From Erwinia_E haradaeae_G (GTDB taxonomy: Bacteria; Pseudomonadota; Gammaproteobacteria; Enterobacterales; Enterobacteriaceae), in the NCBI RefSeq assembly GCF_900698955.1, contig NZ_LR217720.1, forward strand, positions 1-64,000: a stretch of DNA of 64,000 nucleotides, written 5' to 3'. The position numbers were made by a program, and so were the translations under genes. Each line of letters begins with the position of its first letter. Positions within the stretch are counted from its first letter, which is position 1. Below, one piece after another: positions 42,256 to 52,485 of this stretch. Under the pieces are notes generated by a model that worked only from the letters and a program-made list of their open reading frames with translations, did no database searches and was not told the DNA's origin.

Positions 42256-43125
42256 TTACACTGCAGAGGCGCCTGCGACAATTTCCGTTAATTCTCTAGT
42301 AATGGCGGCCTGACGAGCCTTATTACACGCTAACTGTAACTCTGTAATGAGGTTTCCACTATTATCAGTAGCTGTTTTCATGGCCATCATGCGAGCAGCC
42401 TGTTCACATGCTAGATTTTCTATAACACTTTGGTAAACCTGAGATTCAATATAACGTCGTAGTATGATATCTAAAAGTGTTTTCGGATCAGGCTCATATA
42501 GATAATCCCAGTTATTTTTCAGAGTAGAATCTACGGAGTGATATTCTGGCGATATAGGTAGAATTTGTACAATTAGTGGTAATTGGGAGATCGTGTTTAC
42601 AAATTTGTTACTAGCAATGTATAGCTTGCTGATATGTTTTGCATCATACGCTTGCAGCATTACTTGCACAGAGCCTATCACATGAGATAAGGCAGGTTTA
42701 TCACACATATTATGTACTTGCGCTACTATGTTACTGCCAATAGTTCTAAAGAACGAGATACCCTGCGAGCCTATAATAGATAAATCGCTACTGACTCCTT
42801 CCTTGGACCAGGTATGCATATTTTGTAAAACTTTTTTAAAAAGGTGAGCATTTAAAGATCCGCACAATCCGCGATTAGTAGATACAATCAGATATCCAAT
42901 ACGTTTTGCTTTGTGCGTATCAAAATAGGGGTGTCTGTATTCTAGATTACCTAGAGCCATGTGATTAATAACTTTACGCATAACTTCTGCATAAGGTCTG
43001 CTAATTTCTGCACGGTCTTGTGATTTTCTTAATTTAGACGCAGATACCATTTCCATTGCTTTTGTGATTTTCTGCGTATTTTGTACAGAAAAAATTTTGT
43101 TTCGTATCCCTTTTTCACTACTCAT
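42256..43125 (-). CDS. atpG: ATP synthase F1 subunit gamma
   Basis: Rotor shaft of F1. The 289 residues (E. coli 288) have the two terminal helices that form the coiled coil: IRNKIFSVQNTQKITKAMEMVSASKLRK at the start and ATDNSGNLITELQLACNKARQAAITRELTEIVAGASAV at the end. The middle domain contains LIVSTNRGLCGSLN. It is separated from atpD by 161 bp, the widest gap in the operon, and from atpA by 63 bp. Confidence 0.98.
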   Translation of the reverse strand: MSSEKGIRNKIFSVQNTQKITKAMEMVSASKLRKSQDRAEISRPYAEVMRKVINHMALGNLEYRHPYFDTHKAKRIGYLIVSTNRGLCGSLNAHLFKKVLQNMHTWSKEGVSSDLSIIGSQGISFFRTIGSNIVAQVHNMCDKPALSHVIGSVQVMLQAYDAKHISKLYIASNKFVNTISQLPLIVQILPISPEYHSVDSTLKNNWDYLYEPDPKTLLDIILRRYIESQVYQSVIENLACEQAARMMAMKTATDNSGNLITELQLACNKARQAAITRELTEIVAGASAV

Positions 43126-43188
43126 AAGTGTCTCTGTAATATTCCGGATCTTTTATGTTGTAAAACGTAGTATACATCCACGTGATTA

Positions 43189-44727
43189 CTAGGATTGTTG
43201 GGCTTGAAATTCGTTCAGTAGATGATGGAGCTGCTGTTGAATAATGTTATTATAACTACCTGATTCATTAATTAATGTTAAGAGTTTTGTATAATTATGA
43301 TGAGCGTAATCAAGTAGTTCGGTTTCAAATTGTCTAATATTAACAAGTTCTACATCACTGAGAAAGCCATTTTCAGCAGCAAATAATATGAGACTTTGCT
43401 GAGCGATAGACATAGGCGTATGCTGTTTTTGTTTGAGTATTTCAGTTACTTTTTGCCCGTATCTGAGTTGTACTCTAGTAGTTTCATCTAAATCAGAAGC
43501 AAACTGAGAGAATGCTTCTAGTTCACGATATTGCGCTAATGCAGTGCGAATGCCACTGGATAGTTTTTTCATAATGGTTGTTTGCGCGGCACTACCAACT
43601 CGAGATACAGAGATACCAGGATTGACTGCGGGACGAATACCAGCATTAAATAGATTAGTTTCTAGGAAAATTTGACCATCAGTGATGGAAATAACATTTG
43701 TTGGCACAAATGCCGAGACATCTCCTGCTTGTGTTTCAATAATTGGTAATACGGTCAGTGAACCTGTTTTCCCTTGTACCTGCCCCTTTGTGGCACGTTC
43801 TACATATTTCTCATTGACTCGAGAGGCACGCTCTAATAATCGAGAATGTAGATAGAAAACATCTCCGGGAAATGCCTCACGACCTGGTGGTCGACGGAGT
43901 AGAAGAGACACTTGACGGTAAGCTACGGCTTGTTTAGATAGATCATCGTAAACAATTAGTGCATCTTCACCGCGATCACGGAAGTATTCACCCATTGTAC
44001 AACCAGAATAAGGGGCTAGATATTGGAGCACTGCAGGTTCAGATGCAGTAGCGACTACTACGATAGTATTAGACAGTGCATCATGCTCTTCTAGTTTAAG
44101 CACTACATTGGCCACAGTAGATGCTTTTTGTCCAATTGCTACATAGATGCATTTAATACCAGAGTTTTTTTGATTAATGATTGCATCGATAGCCATGGTG
44201 GTTTTACCAGTTTGTCTGTCGCCAATAATTAGCTCACGTTGACCTCGACCAATGGGAATCATGGCATCAATAGATTTATAACCTGTCTGAAGGGGTTGAG
44301 TAACAGATTTTCTATCTACAACCCCAGGTGCAATGACTTCTATTGGTGCTAGGAGCTCATGGTGTATCTCACCTTTTCCATCAATCGGGGAGCCTAAGGT
44401 GTTGACGACACGACCTAGTAAATTTCGGCCTACTGGCACTTCAAGAATTCGGCCAGTACACTGCACGGACATTCCTTCTGTTAGATCTGTATATGGACCC
44501 ATGACCACCGCTCCCACAGAGTCACGTTCTAGGTTAAGTGCAAGAGCATAAAGGTTATTCGGTAGGGCAATCATTTCACCCTGCATGACATCCGATAATC
44601 CGTGAATACGAATAATACCGTCACTAACAGAAATAATAGTACCTTGATTATATTGGGTATTGACGATATCAAACTGAGCAATGCGCTTTTTGATGAGTTC
44701 GCTAATTTCAGTGGCATTTAGTTGCAT
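43189..44727 (-). CDS. atpA: ATP synthase F1 subunit alpha
   Basis: Non-catalytic nucleotide-binding subunit of F1. The chosen ATG gives MQLNATEISELIKKRIAQFD, matching E. coli, and 512 residues (E. coli 513). The P-loop is GDRQTGKT, with ALIVYDDLSKQAVAYRQ and the arginine-finger region SVSRVGSAAQT. An in-frame ATG at 44808 would overlap atpH by 68 bases and has no counterpart. The C-terminus is a few residues divergent (NEFQAQQS). Confidence 0.98.
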   Translation of the reverse strand: MQLNATEISELIKKRIAQFDIVNTQYNQGTIISVSDGIIRIHGLSDVMQGEMIALPNNLYALALNLERDSVGAVVMGPYTDLTEGMSVQCTGRILEVPVGRNLLGRVVNTLGSPIDGKGEIHHELLAPIEVIAPGVVDRKSVTQPLQTGYKSIDAMIPIGRGQRELIIGDRQTGKTTMAIDAIINQKNSGIKCIYVAIGQKASTVANVVLKLEEHDALSNTIVVVATASEPAVLQYLAPYSGCTMGEYFRDRGEDALIVYDDLSKQAVAYRQVSLLLRRPPGREAFPGDVFYLHSRLLERASRVNEKYVERATKGQVQGKTGSLTVLPIIETQAGDVSAFVPTNVISITDGQIFLETNLFNAGIRPAVNPGISVSRVGSAAQTTIMKKLSSGIRTALAQYRELEAFSQFASDLDETTRVQLRYGQKVTEILKQKQHTPMSIAQQSLILFAAENGFLSDVELVNIRQFETELLDYAHHNYTKLLTLINESGSYNNIIQQQLHHLLNEFQAQQS

Positions 44728-44740
44728 ATCTGTGTTTTCC

Positions 44741-45274
44741 TTAAGATAGCATGACGCTGGCAAGCCTGTTGAGTCGTGTGCGTACGCTGCCATCAATAAC
44801 CATATCATCTGCTTTAAGAATAACGCCTGCTATGATATATTTGTCTACCTTACAATGTAGTCTAACATTAGATTTTAGACGTTTTTCCATAATACTTCTG
44901 ATGGACATGAGTTGTTGATGAGTTAATGGTACAGAGGATAAAACTTCAATATCATAGACTGACTCGTGTGTGGCGCGTAATTTGATAAACTGTGCTAGAA
45001 TTGTCGGTAACATAGATAATCGTTTGTTTTCGGCTAAGATTTTGATAAAATTTGTACTTGCAACATCAAGTTGATTACCACAAATTTGTATAAATTTTGC
45101 CGATAGAGCTTCCGGTGCGAGATGTCTTGCAATTAGACTTTTTATCTGTACTTGTAATGAAACAGCAGCTGCAAACATGAGCATTTCTTGCCATTTGGAA
45201 ACAACTTTATTCGCCACAGCAAATTGAAATGCTGCTTTTGAGTATGGACGAGAAATGGTGATATCTGTAAACAT
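44741..45274 (-). CDS. atpH: ATP synthase F1 subunit delta
   Basis: Clamp between the F1 head and the b-subunit stalk. The 177 residues match the E. coli length. The N-terminal part ISRPYSKAAFQFAVANKVVSKWQEML and the C-terminal YIIAGVILKADDMVIDGSVRTRLNRL are characteristic; the middle is divergent, as usual. Its ATG shares one base with the atpF stop (TAATG), and atpA follows 13 bp later. Confidence 0.97.
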   Translation of the reverse strand: MFTDITISRPYSKAAFQFAVANKVVSKWQEMLMFAAAVSLQVQIKSLIARHLAPEALSAKFIQICGNQLDVASTNFIKILAENKRLSMLPTILAQFIKLRATHESVYDIEVLSSVPLTHQQLMSIRSIMEKRLKSNVRLHCKVDKYIIAGVILKADDMVIDGSVRTRLNRLASVMLS

Positions 45275-45762
45275 TAGACTGTACCTCGTGATGCTAAGGA
45301 AGAGGTTAACGTATTGATAATATCACTGTGATCATCTGGATTTATTGAACGTGAAATTATTTTTTCGGCACCAGCGATAGTCAGTATTGCAATGTGTTTA
45401 CGTAAATCCTCTTGTGCGCGTTGGCGCTCATTAGCAATTTGAATGACTGCCTGAGTCATAATTTTTTTACGTTCTTTTTCTGCCATGGCTTTTGCTTCTT
45501 CTATAATTTCTAAATAGCGCTTATTAGCTCTATCAATGATAGCGTGAGCATCTTTTTTAGCCTTTTTAAGATAAGTATTAGCAGCTAATTCTGAATTTTC
45601 TACATCTTTTTTGGTACGTTCAGCGAAAGAGAGGCTGTCTGCAATTTCTTTTTGACGTGCTTCTATCGCGGCGATTAATGGAGGCCATACATAGCGCATG
45701 CAGAACCAGACAAATAGGATAAATGCAATAGCTTGGCCGAGTATAGTGGCATTAATATTCAT
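45274..45762 (-). CDS. atpF: ATP synthase Fo subunit b
   Basis: Peripheral stalk. The 162 residues (E. coli 156) start with a membrane helix (NATILGQAIAFILFVWFCMRYVWPPL) and continue as a long charged, coiled-coil-prone helix (ERTKKDVENSELAANTYLKKA, ANERQRAQEDLRKHIAILTIAGAEKII). The stop overlaps the atpH start by one base. Confidence 0.97.
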   Translation of the reverse strand: MNINATILGQAIAFILFVWFCMRYVWPPLIAAIEARQKEIADSLSFAERTKKDVENSELAANTYLKKAKKDAHAIIDRANKRYLEIIEEAKAMAEKERKKIMTQAVIQIANERQRAQEDLRKHIAILTIAGAEKIISRSINPDDHSDIINTLTSSLASRGTV

Positions 45763-45880
45763 ATTACAGTATCTCTTATGAAGTCAATTTTCTTATTAAG
45801 GAAAACATTGACGCGGCATTTATCAATGATGTCTAACTGTTCACAGTATCCAAGCATCAGATTTTGTGAACAGTGTTTCC

Positions 45881-46123
<243 letters not shown>

Positions 46124-46219
46124 CATAAGTCTCCGTTTTGTGAATTAAGCATACAAAGTAACTACTATAATAATTTATAAGTCTATAATAAAGATAAGCT
46201 GAATAGCTTCTGAGAGAGA

Positions 46220-47044
46220 TTAATGCTCTTCTGATGCCATAGACAGATAGACAATAGTTAATACCATAAATAGAAACGCCTGTAGAAAAATAATTAAGAT
46301 ATGAAAAATAGCCCAGGGTACATTTAGCAGCCATTGTGACCACCACGGTAAAAGACCGGCAATAAGGATGAAAATTAGCTCGCCTGCATACATATTTCCA
46401 AATAACCGTAGACCGAGGGAGATGGGTTTAGATAACAGACTGACGCCCTCGAGAAGAAGGTTAAGGGGTATGAAAATCGGATGTTTAAAAGGTTGCAGCA
46501 TAAGTTCTTTACTAAATCCCCTGAAACCTTTTATTTTTATGCTATAAAAAAGTATTAAAATAAAAACCCCGAGCGACATGGATAAAGTGATGTTCACATC
46601 GGCAGAAGGTACAACCCGTAATGCTGGAAGGCTTAAGAAGCAATGTTCTCCAATGTAAGGCAGTAAATCAATAGGTAGTATATCCATCATATTCATAAGG
46701 AAGACCCACACAAATATCGTTAGAGCGAGCGGAGCTATAATTTTGCTGCTCCCATGATATATGTCGCGGACATTTTGATCTGTAAAAGAAATCACCAGTT
46801 CTACCATAGTCTGTAATGTATTTGGCACACCACTAGTTGCGGACTTAGCTACTATACGAAAAATAGCCAGAAATATACACCCCAATACTACAGAGAAAAA
46901 GATAGAATCAATATTTAAAATCCAAAAATTTCCTGGAGTGTCGTCCTTTGTTACCAGAGTAAAAGTGCGAAGATTCAGTTGTAGATTATTTAGATGATGG
47001 CCAATATATACTTTTGGTGATAACACATCTCCTACTACCGCCAT
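46220..47044 (-). CDS. atpB: ATP synthase Fo subunit a
   Basis: Proton-channel subunit. The 274 residues (E. coli 271) have five to six membrane segments, the essential arginine in SKPISLGLRLFGNMYAGE and the conserved C-terminus LSMASEEH. It is the first gene of the operon; atpI, often upstream, is absent. The operon is otherwise complete and in the standard order a-c-b-delta-alpha-gamma-beta-epsilon. Confidence 0.98.
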   Translation of the reverse strand: MAVVGDVLSPKVYIGHHLNNLQLNLRTFTLVTKDDTPGNFWILNIDSIFFSVVLGCIFLAIFRIVAKSATSGVPNTLQTMVELVISFTDQNVRDIYHGSSKIIAPLALTIFVWVFLMNMMDILPIDLLPYIGEHCFLSLPALRVVPSADVNITLSMSLGVFILILFYSIKIKGFRGFSKELMLQPFKHPIFIPLNLLLEGVSLLSKPISLGLRLFGNMYAGELIFILIAGLLPWWSQWLLNVPWAIFHILIIFLQAFLFMVLTIVYLSMASEEH

Positions 47045-47898
47045 GATATCTTTTATCCTTATGTACGTAATTATGGAGGATACTGTTATGTGAAATTAGT
47101 AGTAATACAGATGACAATCATACTTTAGAGCGATGATTTATTATCATGAAACTTTTTTTATTTTTTAAATTTATACTCCGTATGTAAGCGAGTTTAATAA
47201 TATCTTGATATTTAGAAGCACATAGAACGTATGCTCCATAATAAATCTTATAATCAATACTATATCAAATATGATTGCGCTCCTTAAGCTGTCGCAGTAC
47301 TTTTATATAACTTATAGCGAGAGTTTTGTAAATGATAGTCTTTATCATCTCAAACCTTAGAAGGGCGTGCCTTAATGTTGGATAGTGATAATATTTTGAT
47401 GTATACAACTAGCGTACTTGCATATTCTTAATACGTATTTCTATCCCTCTGAGGGGTGTGCATTATTATGTAATGCGCATTGTATAATATAATACTATAA
47501 TAATTATAAGAGATGTGCTCTTTAGAAAGAGCATTTATATATTATTATACTCCATTCACTGAGCAATGCAATTGGTAACATATATGTATACTATACATTA
47601 CTACTAAGGGCATTTTTATTTTTTTTGTTTTGTTATTATTTATCGAGTGTCATTTATTAATATATTTTTTTGAAACTGTTCTGGCTGACATTGTTTGTTT
47701 ACTTTTATTTAAATAACAGAGTTTTATATGTTCAGAATATCTCTATAAGACATGTGTGTAGTTTTTAAAACCTCTGTAATCTTGGTATTTGATGGTTAAT
47801 AAAGATGGGGTGACTTTCTTGTTTTTATTTAGATTGTAGACAAAAACCTGTTGAGAATATTCCTCAGTTGTATGTGAATCTTTCATGGTGTAAAAGTG
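47045..47898. other. Gene-free spacer between divergent atpB and gntK
   Basis: About 850 bp with no gene; in E. coli atpI, rsmG and mnmG lie upstream of atpB. A stem-loop (TGCTCTT / AAGAGCA, 47516-47533) followed by TTTAT lies in the middle. Promoters for the atp operon and gntKU must be here. Confidence 0.6.
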
Positions 47899-48447
47899 AT
47901 GAATAGATCTTATCCACCTCATCGTGTATTTATATTTATGGGCGTGTCTGGTAGCGGTAAATCTACTGTTGCTACTGCGGTGGCACACCAGTTAAATGCT
48001 GCTCTGCTCGACGGAGATTTTTTACATCCTCGTGTCAATATTGCCAAAATGTCCTCTGGGCATCCATTAAATGATAATGATCGGCTACCATGGCTACAAG
48101 CTATTAATGATGCAGTATTTGCGATGCAGCGTACTAATGAGTTATCACTGATTGTTTGCTCTGCTCTCAAAAAAACTTATCGTAATATTTTACGAAATGG
48201 TAACTCTAACGTTTCTTTTATTTATCTTAAGGGTCATTTTGAGACTATTCAAGCACGATTACAAGCACGTAAAGGGCATTTTTTTCAATCTAATATGTTA
48301 GAAACGCAGTTTACAATATTAGAAAACCCCGATGAAGATGAAAAAGATGTATGGATTATCGATATTAATCAACCGTTACAAAATGTTTTAACTGCGACTT
48401 TAAAAGTTATCGAAGGAGTTAAAAAAAATATTATGGGGGTTGTATGA
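47899..48447 (+). CDS. gntK: Gluconokinase, thermoresistant type
   Basis: Phosphorylates gluconate to 6-phosphogluconate, which enters the pentose phosphate or Entner-Doudoroff path. The 182 residues (E. coli 175) start with the P-loop FMGVSGSGKSTVA, then LDGDFLHPRVNIAKMSSGHPLND, and the conserved SLIVCSALKKTYRNILR and FIYLKGHFETIQARLQARKGHFF. The ATG at 47899 follows an in-frame GTG by one codon. The stop overlaps the gntU start (ATGA), as in the E. coli gntKU operon. Confidence 0.97.
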   Translation: MNRSYPPHRVFIFMGVSGSGKSTVATAVAHQLNAALLDGDFLHPRVNIAKMSSGHPLNDNDRLPWLQAINDAVFAMQRTNELSLIVCSALKKTYRNILRNGNSNVSFIYLKGHFETIQARLQARKGHFFQSNMLETQFTILENPDEDEKDVWIIDINQPLQNVLTATLKVIEGVKKNIMGVV

Positions 48448-49784
48448 ATACTCTAACCTTGATGATTACAGCAGTAGGTTCTGTGTGTTTGTTGTTGTTT
48501 TTAGTAATACAAGCACGCATGCATGCTTTTGTAGCCTTAATTCTTGTCTCTATCTTTGCAGCTATCATTGCTGGTATACCATTACAAGATATTGCTTCTA
48601 TTATGCAAAAGGGTATGGGGGGCACTCTTGGTTTTCTTGCTATTGTTGTTGGGCTTGGAGCAATGTTTGGAAAAATACTGCATGAAACTGGTGTGGTTAA
48701 TCAAATAGCCACCGGTATGTTAAAGATGTTTGGTGAAGGTCGTGCTACTTATGCCATTGGGATGGCCGGGCTTATTTGTGCGCTACCGTTATTTTTTGAG
48801 GTTGCAGTTGTGTTATTGATTACTATTGTGTCTTCAGTAGCACACCGGACTGGCAATAATTTAGTAAAGTTAGTGATACCTTTGTTTGCAGGGGTCTCGG
48901 CAGCATCTGCTTTCCTTTTACCGGGTCCAACACCGATGCTGGTAGCATTGCAGATGCATGCAGACCTTGGGTGGATGATTTTATTAGGCGTATTTGCAGC
49001 TATTCCTAGTATGCTTATTGCCGGTCCAATTTTTGGTAGTTTTATTAGTCAATATATTAAATTTCAAAGGCTTCCTGAAGACATTGAGCCGCAATTTGAT
49101 TGTAGAAATATTCCATCATTTCCTGTGAGTCTGCTATTAGTTCTCTGTCCTCTTATCTTAGTTGGCTTAAAAACTATTGGCGTATTTTTTAGTGGTCCAG
49201 GGACAAGTCTATATGGGTTTTTAGAATTAATGGGGCACCCATTTATCTCTATGTTATTTTCTTGCTTAGTAGCAATTTATGGTATTGCTCGTCCTCAAGG
49301 TATAGATAAAGAACGTATTATGCAGCTTTGTGCTGCAGCGTTGCAGCCTGCGGGGATTATTCTTTTAGTCATTGGGGCAAGTGGTGTATTCAAGCAGGTG
49401 TTAGTAGATTCTGGTATTGGTGCGGCGTTAGGGCAAATGTTAACAAGCTGTGGTTTACCCGTGGCCGTGACTTCCTTTATATTGGCGAGCGCAATACGAG
49501 TGATTCAGGGATCAGCTACTGTTGCGTGTTTAACTACTGTGGGTCTTGTTATGCCAATGATTGAGTCACTAAATTATTCTGGCGCACAATTAGCCGCGTT
49601 ATCGATTTGTATTTCTGGTGGTTCAATTATTTGTAGTCATGTGAATGATGCTGGTTTTTGGTTATTTGGTCGTTTTACCGGTGCAACTGAAGGTCAGACA
49701 TTACAAACATGGACTCTGATGGAAACAATTTTGGGAACTGTGGGGGCTACAATCGGAATAATATCTTTTATGTTTTTATCATAA
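48444..49784 (+). CDS. gntU: Gluconate permease, GntP family (GntU)
   Basis: Inner-membrane gluconate:H+ symporter. The 446 residues equal E. coli GntU in length and align throughout: ARMHAFVALILVSI, KGMGGTLGFLAIVVGLGAMFGKILHETG, CALPLFFEVAVVLLI, QGSATVACLTTVGLVMP and SHVNDAGFWLFGRFTGATEGQTLQTW. There are at least twelve hydrophobic segments. Translation is coupled to gntK by a four-base overlap. The pair is intact, so gluconate uptake and activation seem to be maintained. Confidence 0.96.
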   Translation: MNTLTLMITAVGSVCLLLFLVIQARMHAFVALILVSIFAAIIAGIPLQDIASIMQKGMGGTLGFLAIVVGLGAMFGKILHETGVVNQIATGMLKMFGEGRATYAIGMAGLICALPLFFEVAVVLLITIVSSVAHRTGNNLVKLVIPLFAGVSAASAFLLPGPTPMLVALQMHADLGWMILLGVFAAIPSMLIAGPIFGSFISQYIKFQRLPEDIEPQFDCRNIPSFPVSLLLVLCPLILVGLKTIGVFFSGPGTSLYGFLELMGHPFISMLFSCLVAIYGIARPQGIDKERIMQLCAAALQPAGIILLVIGASGVFKQVLVDSGIGAALGQMLTSCGLPVAVTSFILASAIRVIQGSATVACLTTVGLVMPMIESLNYSGAQLAALSICISGGSIICSHVNDAGFWLFGRFTGATEGQTLQTWTLMETILGTVGATIGIISFMFLS

Positions 49785-50364
49785 TCAAGATATAAATTTA
49801 AAATAATGGAGTGATATGGTATCAATACTACTGTGTATATAATGCGTGGTATTTTATGGTGTGCATGGAGCATCTGAGCCAATATCATGATGGTATGCAT
49901 GGTACTATTATTGACGTATATTTTTTACAATAGATTTTTGTATATTAAATCTTAAGGTTTTTAGTACAGTACTTATAGTCTTTGATTGCAAATAAGAGTG
50001 TGATACTGCATATCATTGCCTTTCAAGTATCATATTATGATGCATAGACATATCCTGTCATGCATGAGAAGATTATTTGAGCTGTTATTGATGATATCGT
50101 TCTTGTGAGGGTCATGCACGTCTATTGTTTATACTAAGGTCGTATAGAATTCTTTTAGGTGGTTTTTATTTCTTTATATGTGCACCATTTCATACGGTAC
50201 GGTATAGATGTTTGTTCTGTGGTTTTACAGTGTACCACAGTAGTCCATTCCATATTCCTATGTTTAATTTCTGTTTCTAGAATTGGTTATTCTTTATTTT
50301 TAGGTATTATGCAACAACATTTCATACTTTTTGCAATAATATTTTTTTTTAGTATCGGTATTTT
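49785..50364. other. Gene-free spacer where rsxE would be expected
   Basis: In E. coli rsxE follows rsxG directly. Here the 580 bp up to gntU hold no open frame for it. The minus-strand bases at 50365-50379 read ATG-Ser-Asp-Lys-stop, which recalls the RsxE start MSEIK and may be the eroded beginning of the gene, but no longer match is readable. Confidence 0.55.
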
Positions 50365-50997
50365 TTATTTATCAGACATGTTATAGAGGGGGAGTGCAGC
50401 AAGTGTTTTTTGTAGGGTTTGAATATATAGAACGGTACGCTTTACTGCGTTCACTACTGCGCGAGGAGTAATAGTAGCACCAGTAAATTGATCGAAATGT
50501 CCGCCATCTTTTTTTACTGCAAATTCATCTAAATTACTGCTTATGATTTTTTGATTCTGAAAACTATTAACCCAATTAGACAGACGCAATTCGATTTTAT
50601 CGCCTAGCCCCGGGGTTTCATGATGTTCCACCACTCGTATTCCGTATATTAATCCATCAAAATTAGCACCAATGATAATCTGAATGTTACCAGCGTATCC
50701 ATCTGGTGCTGTGGTTTCAATGGCTATAGCTATAGGTTTATTATCTTTTTTTGCTACATAGAGACGGTGTTTTTCAGTATCACCTAGAGCGGGATTAGAC
50801 ACACTGTAACACGATGATTGTATATTATTATTATATAGTATTGGTGGGATCACTTCATTTAAGATGTTTTGTTGTTTAAGTGTCATTTGTAACTGAATAT
50901 CTGGTTGAGTAACTACGTGAATTATTGCTGTGAGACCTGTAGTGATCGCAGCAAAGATCGCTAGAGTTATGCTGTTTTTTTTGATCACATCTAGCAT
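50365..50997 (-). CDS. rsxG: Rnf/Rsx electron transport complex subunit G
   Basis: Subunit with a covalently bound FMN, facing the periplasm. The 210 residues (E. coli 206) start with one membrane helix (ITLAIFAAITTGLTAIIHVV), then ETTAPDGYAGNIQIIIGANFDG, EHHETPGLGDKIE and the flavinylation motif FTGATITPRAVV, whose threonine carries FMN in the family. The start shares a base with the rsxD stop (TAATG). The last few residues (MSDK) may be borrowed from a former rsxE start. Confidence 0.96.
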   Translation of the reverse strand: MLDVIKKNSITLAIFAAITTGLTAIIHVVTQPDIQLQMTLKQQNILNEVIPPILYNNNIQSSCYSVSNPALGDTEKHRLYVAKKDNKPIAIAIETTAPDGYAGNIQIIIGANFDGLIYGIRVVEHHETPGLGDKIELRLSNWVNSFQNQKIISSNLDEFAVKKDGGHFDQFTGATITPRAVVNAVKRTVLYIQTLQKTLAALPLYNMSDK

Positions 50998-52067
50998 TAG
51001 AAGATGCTCCTTTTTATGTGTCCATATACGCGCGGTTGCGTGTAGTGATCAATGAGCGGTACACAGATATTTGCTAGTAATACCCCGAAGGCCACCCCGT
51101 CCGGATAACCCCCATAACTACGAATTAACCATGTGAGTAGGCCAATTATTACAGCATAAATCAAGCGACCATTATTAGTAGTAGAGGCTGTGACGGGATC
51201 AGTGGCAATAAAAAATGCACCTAACATTGTAGCACCAGAAAATAGGTGAAGGGTAGGTGGTAGTAGGTAAGACGGAGCATATAACCAACCTATACTTGAA
51301 CAAAAGGTTAATGAGACGAGAAAACCCACAGGGATATGCCAGCGGATTGTACGCGTAATTAATAGAAATATGCCACCTATCAGAAATCCAGCATTTACCC
51401 ATCGCCAACAAGCACTGTGTGTTAGGTAGTTTTTATATATAGGTTGTGCTAGAACTTTCTCTACTGCCTGACCTTCATGTAGGCTGGTTTTAAAATAATC
51501 TAATGGCGTCGCTTGACTAATTCCATCAATATCTAAATCTAGTGTGGAAGGAGTGAAGCGAGGTTGAGTATGGTGGTATATGATAATGTGGAGCGTTTCC
51601 ATAGCAGTAAGATTACGGTTCTTGATTTCATTAAATGGGAGCCAGTTAGTCATTTGCACGGGAAAGGATATTAATAACACGACATAACCGACCATAGCTG
51701 GATTAAAGGGATTATGGCCTAAACCACCGTATACTTGTTTAGCAATAATAATGGCAAACATTGTGCCAATTGTGGTGATCCACCAAGGGGAGAGTGCAGG
51801 GATGCTGGTACCTAGTATAATGGCGGTAAGTAGTGCTGAGTTGTCTTTTATAGTCTTGACTATGGGATAACCCCGGGCTTTGAGAATTATGACTTCAGTA
51901 CTTAGGGCTACACTTATAGCAATTAATATTTGCACGAGGGTGCCTAAACCAAAGAAGTAATACTGTATCGCTATTCCCGGGGTCATAGCGATTATCACTA
52001 ACATCATAATATGACCAGTGGTGTTATTATTATGTATATAAGGAGGAGAGGATATAGGGAAAATCAT
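50997..52067 (-). CDS. rsxD: Rnf/Rsx electron transport complex subunit D
   Basis: Integral membrane subunit with a covalently bound flavin. The 356 residues (E. coli 352) have about nine membrane segments, the signature GGLGHNPFNPAMVGYVVLLISFP and the flavin-attachment region DGISQATPLDYFKT, followed by LFSGATMLGAFFIATDPVTASTTNNGR. It is followed by rsxG with a one-base overlap, but a 418-bp gap separates it from rsxC upstream, unlike the E. coli operon. Confidence 0.97.
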   Translation of the reverse strand: MIFPISSPPYIHNNNTTGHIMMLVIIAMTPGIAIQYYFFGLGTLVQILIAISVALSTEVIILKARGYPIVKTIKDNSALLTAIILGTSIPALSPWWITTIGTMFAIIIAKQVYGGLGHNPFNPAMVGYVVLLISFPVQMTNWLPFNEIKNRNLTAMETLHIIIYHHTQPRFTPSTLDLDIDGISQATPLDYFKTSLHEGQAVEKVLAQPIYKNYLTHSACWRWVNAGFLIGGIFLLITRTIRWHIPVGFLVSLTFCSSIGWLYAPSYLLPPTLHLFSGATMLGAFFIATDPVTASTTNNGRLIYAVIIGLLTWLIRSYGGYPDGVAFGVLLANICVPLIDHYTQPRVYGHIKRSIF

Positions 52068-52485
52068 ATAATTTCTTCTTCGTATGTTATCTATGTATTA
52101 TGATTTTTTTAAAAATATTAAGTATGCTCTATATGGGATATATAGATGTATAGATTCCCTCGTATCTGAAGTTATCTGTATTGAATTGTGCTAGAGTTTA
52201 CGATGTGTATATTACGGATTGATAATGCTCCTATGTGTGGTTGTACCACTATTTTATGAGGCTGATTTTCTTACATTGTAAGACATCGTTATTTATCTAT
52301 TCCAGCGCAGTGTGCTGCTAACCCAGATGAGTTTTTATTATTTTGCACTTTTAAAACAAGTTTGATGGTGAGTATATCGAGTCTCATAGTGATAGCGTTA
52401 TGTACTGTAAACCTATGATGACATTTTGTATATAATAAGTTGTGGGTACCACAGAGTGTCATATCGCAGAAAATATATAATTTTA
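52068..52485 (-). other. 418-bp gap inside the rsx operon
   Basis: In E. coli rsxC runs into rsxD. Here no gene fills the space between the early rsxC stop and rsxD. It is probably the eroded part that once encoded the long Ala/Lys-rich RsxC tail. No tail sequence is still readable. Confidence 0.5.

Noticed and set aside
50159..50386. 75-codon plus-strand frame opposite the rsxG end, considered as a small membrane protein
   Set aside because: It overlaps the rsxG 3' end on the other strand, and its hydrophobicity follows from T-rich sequence.
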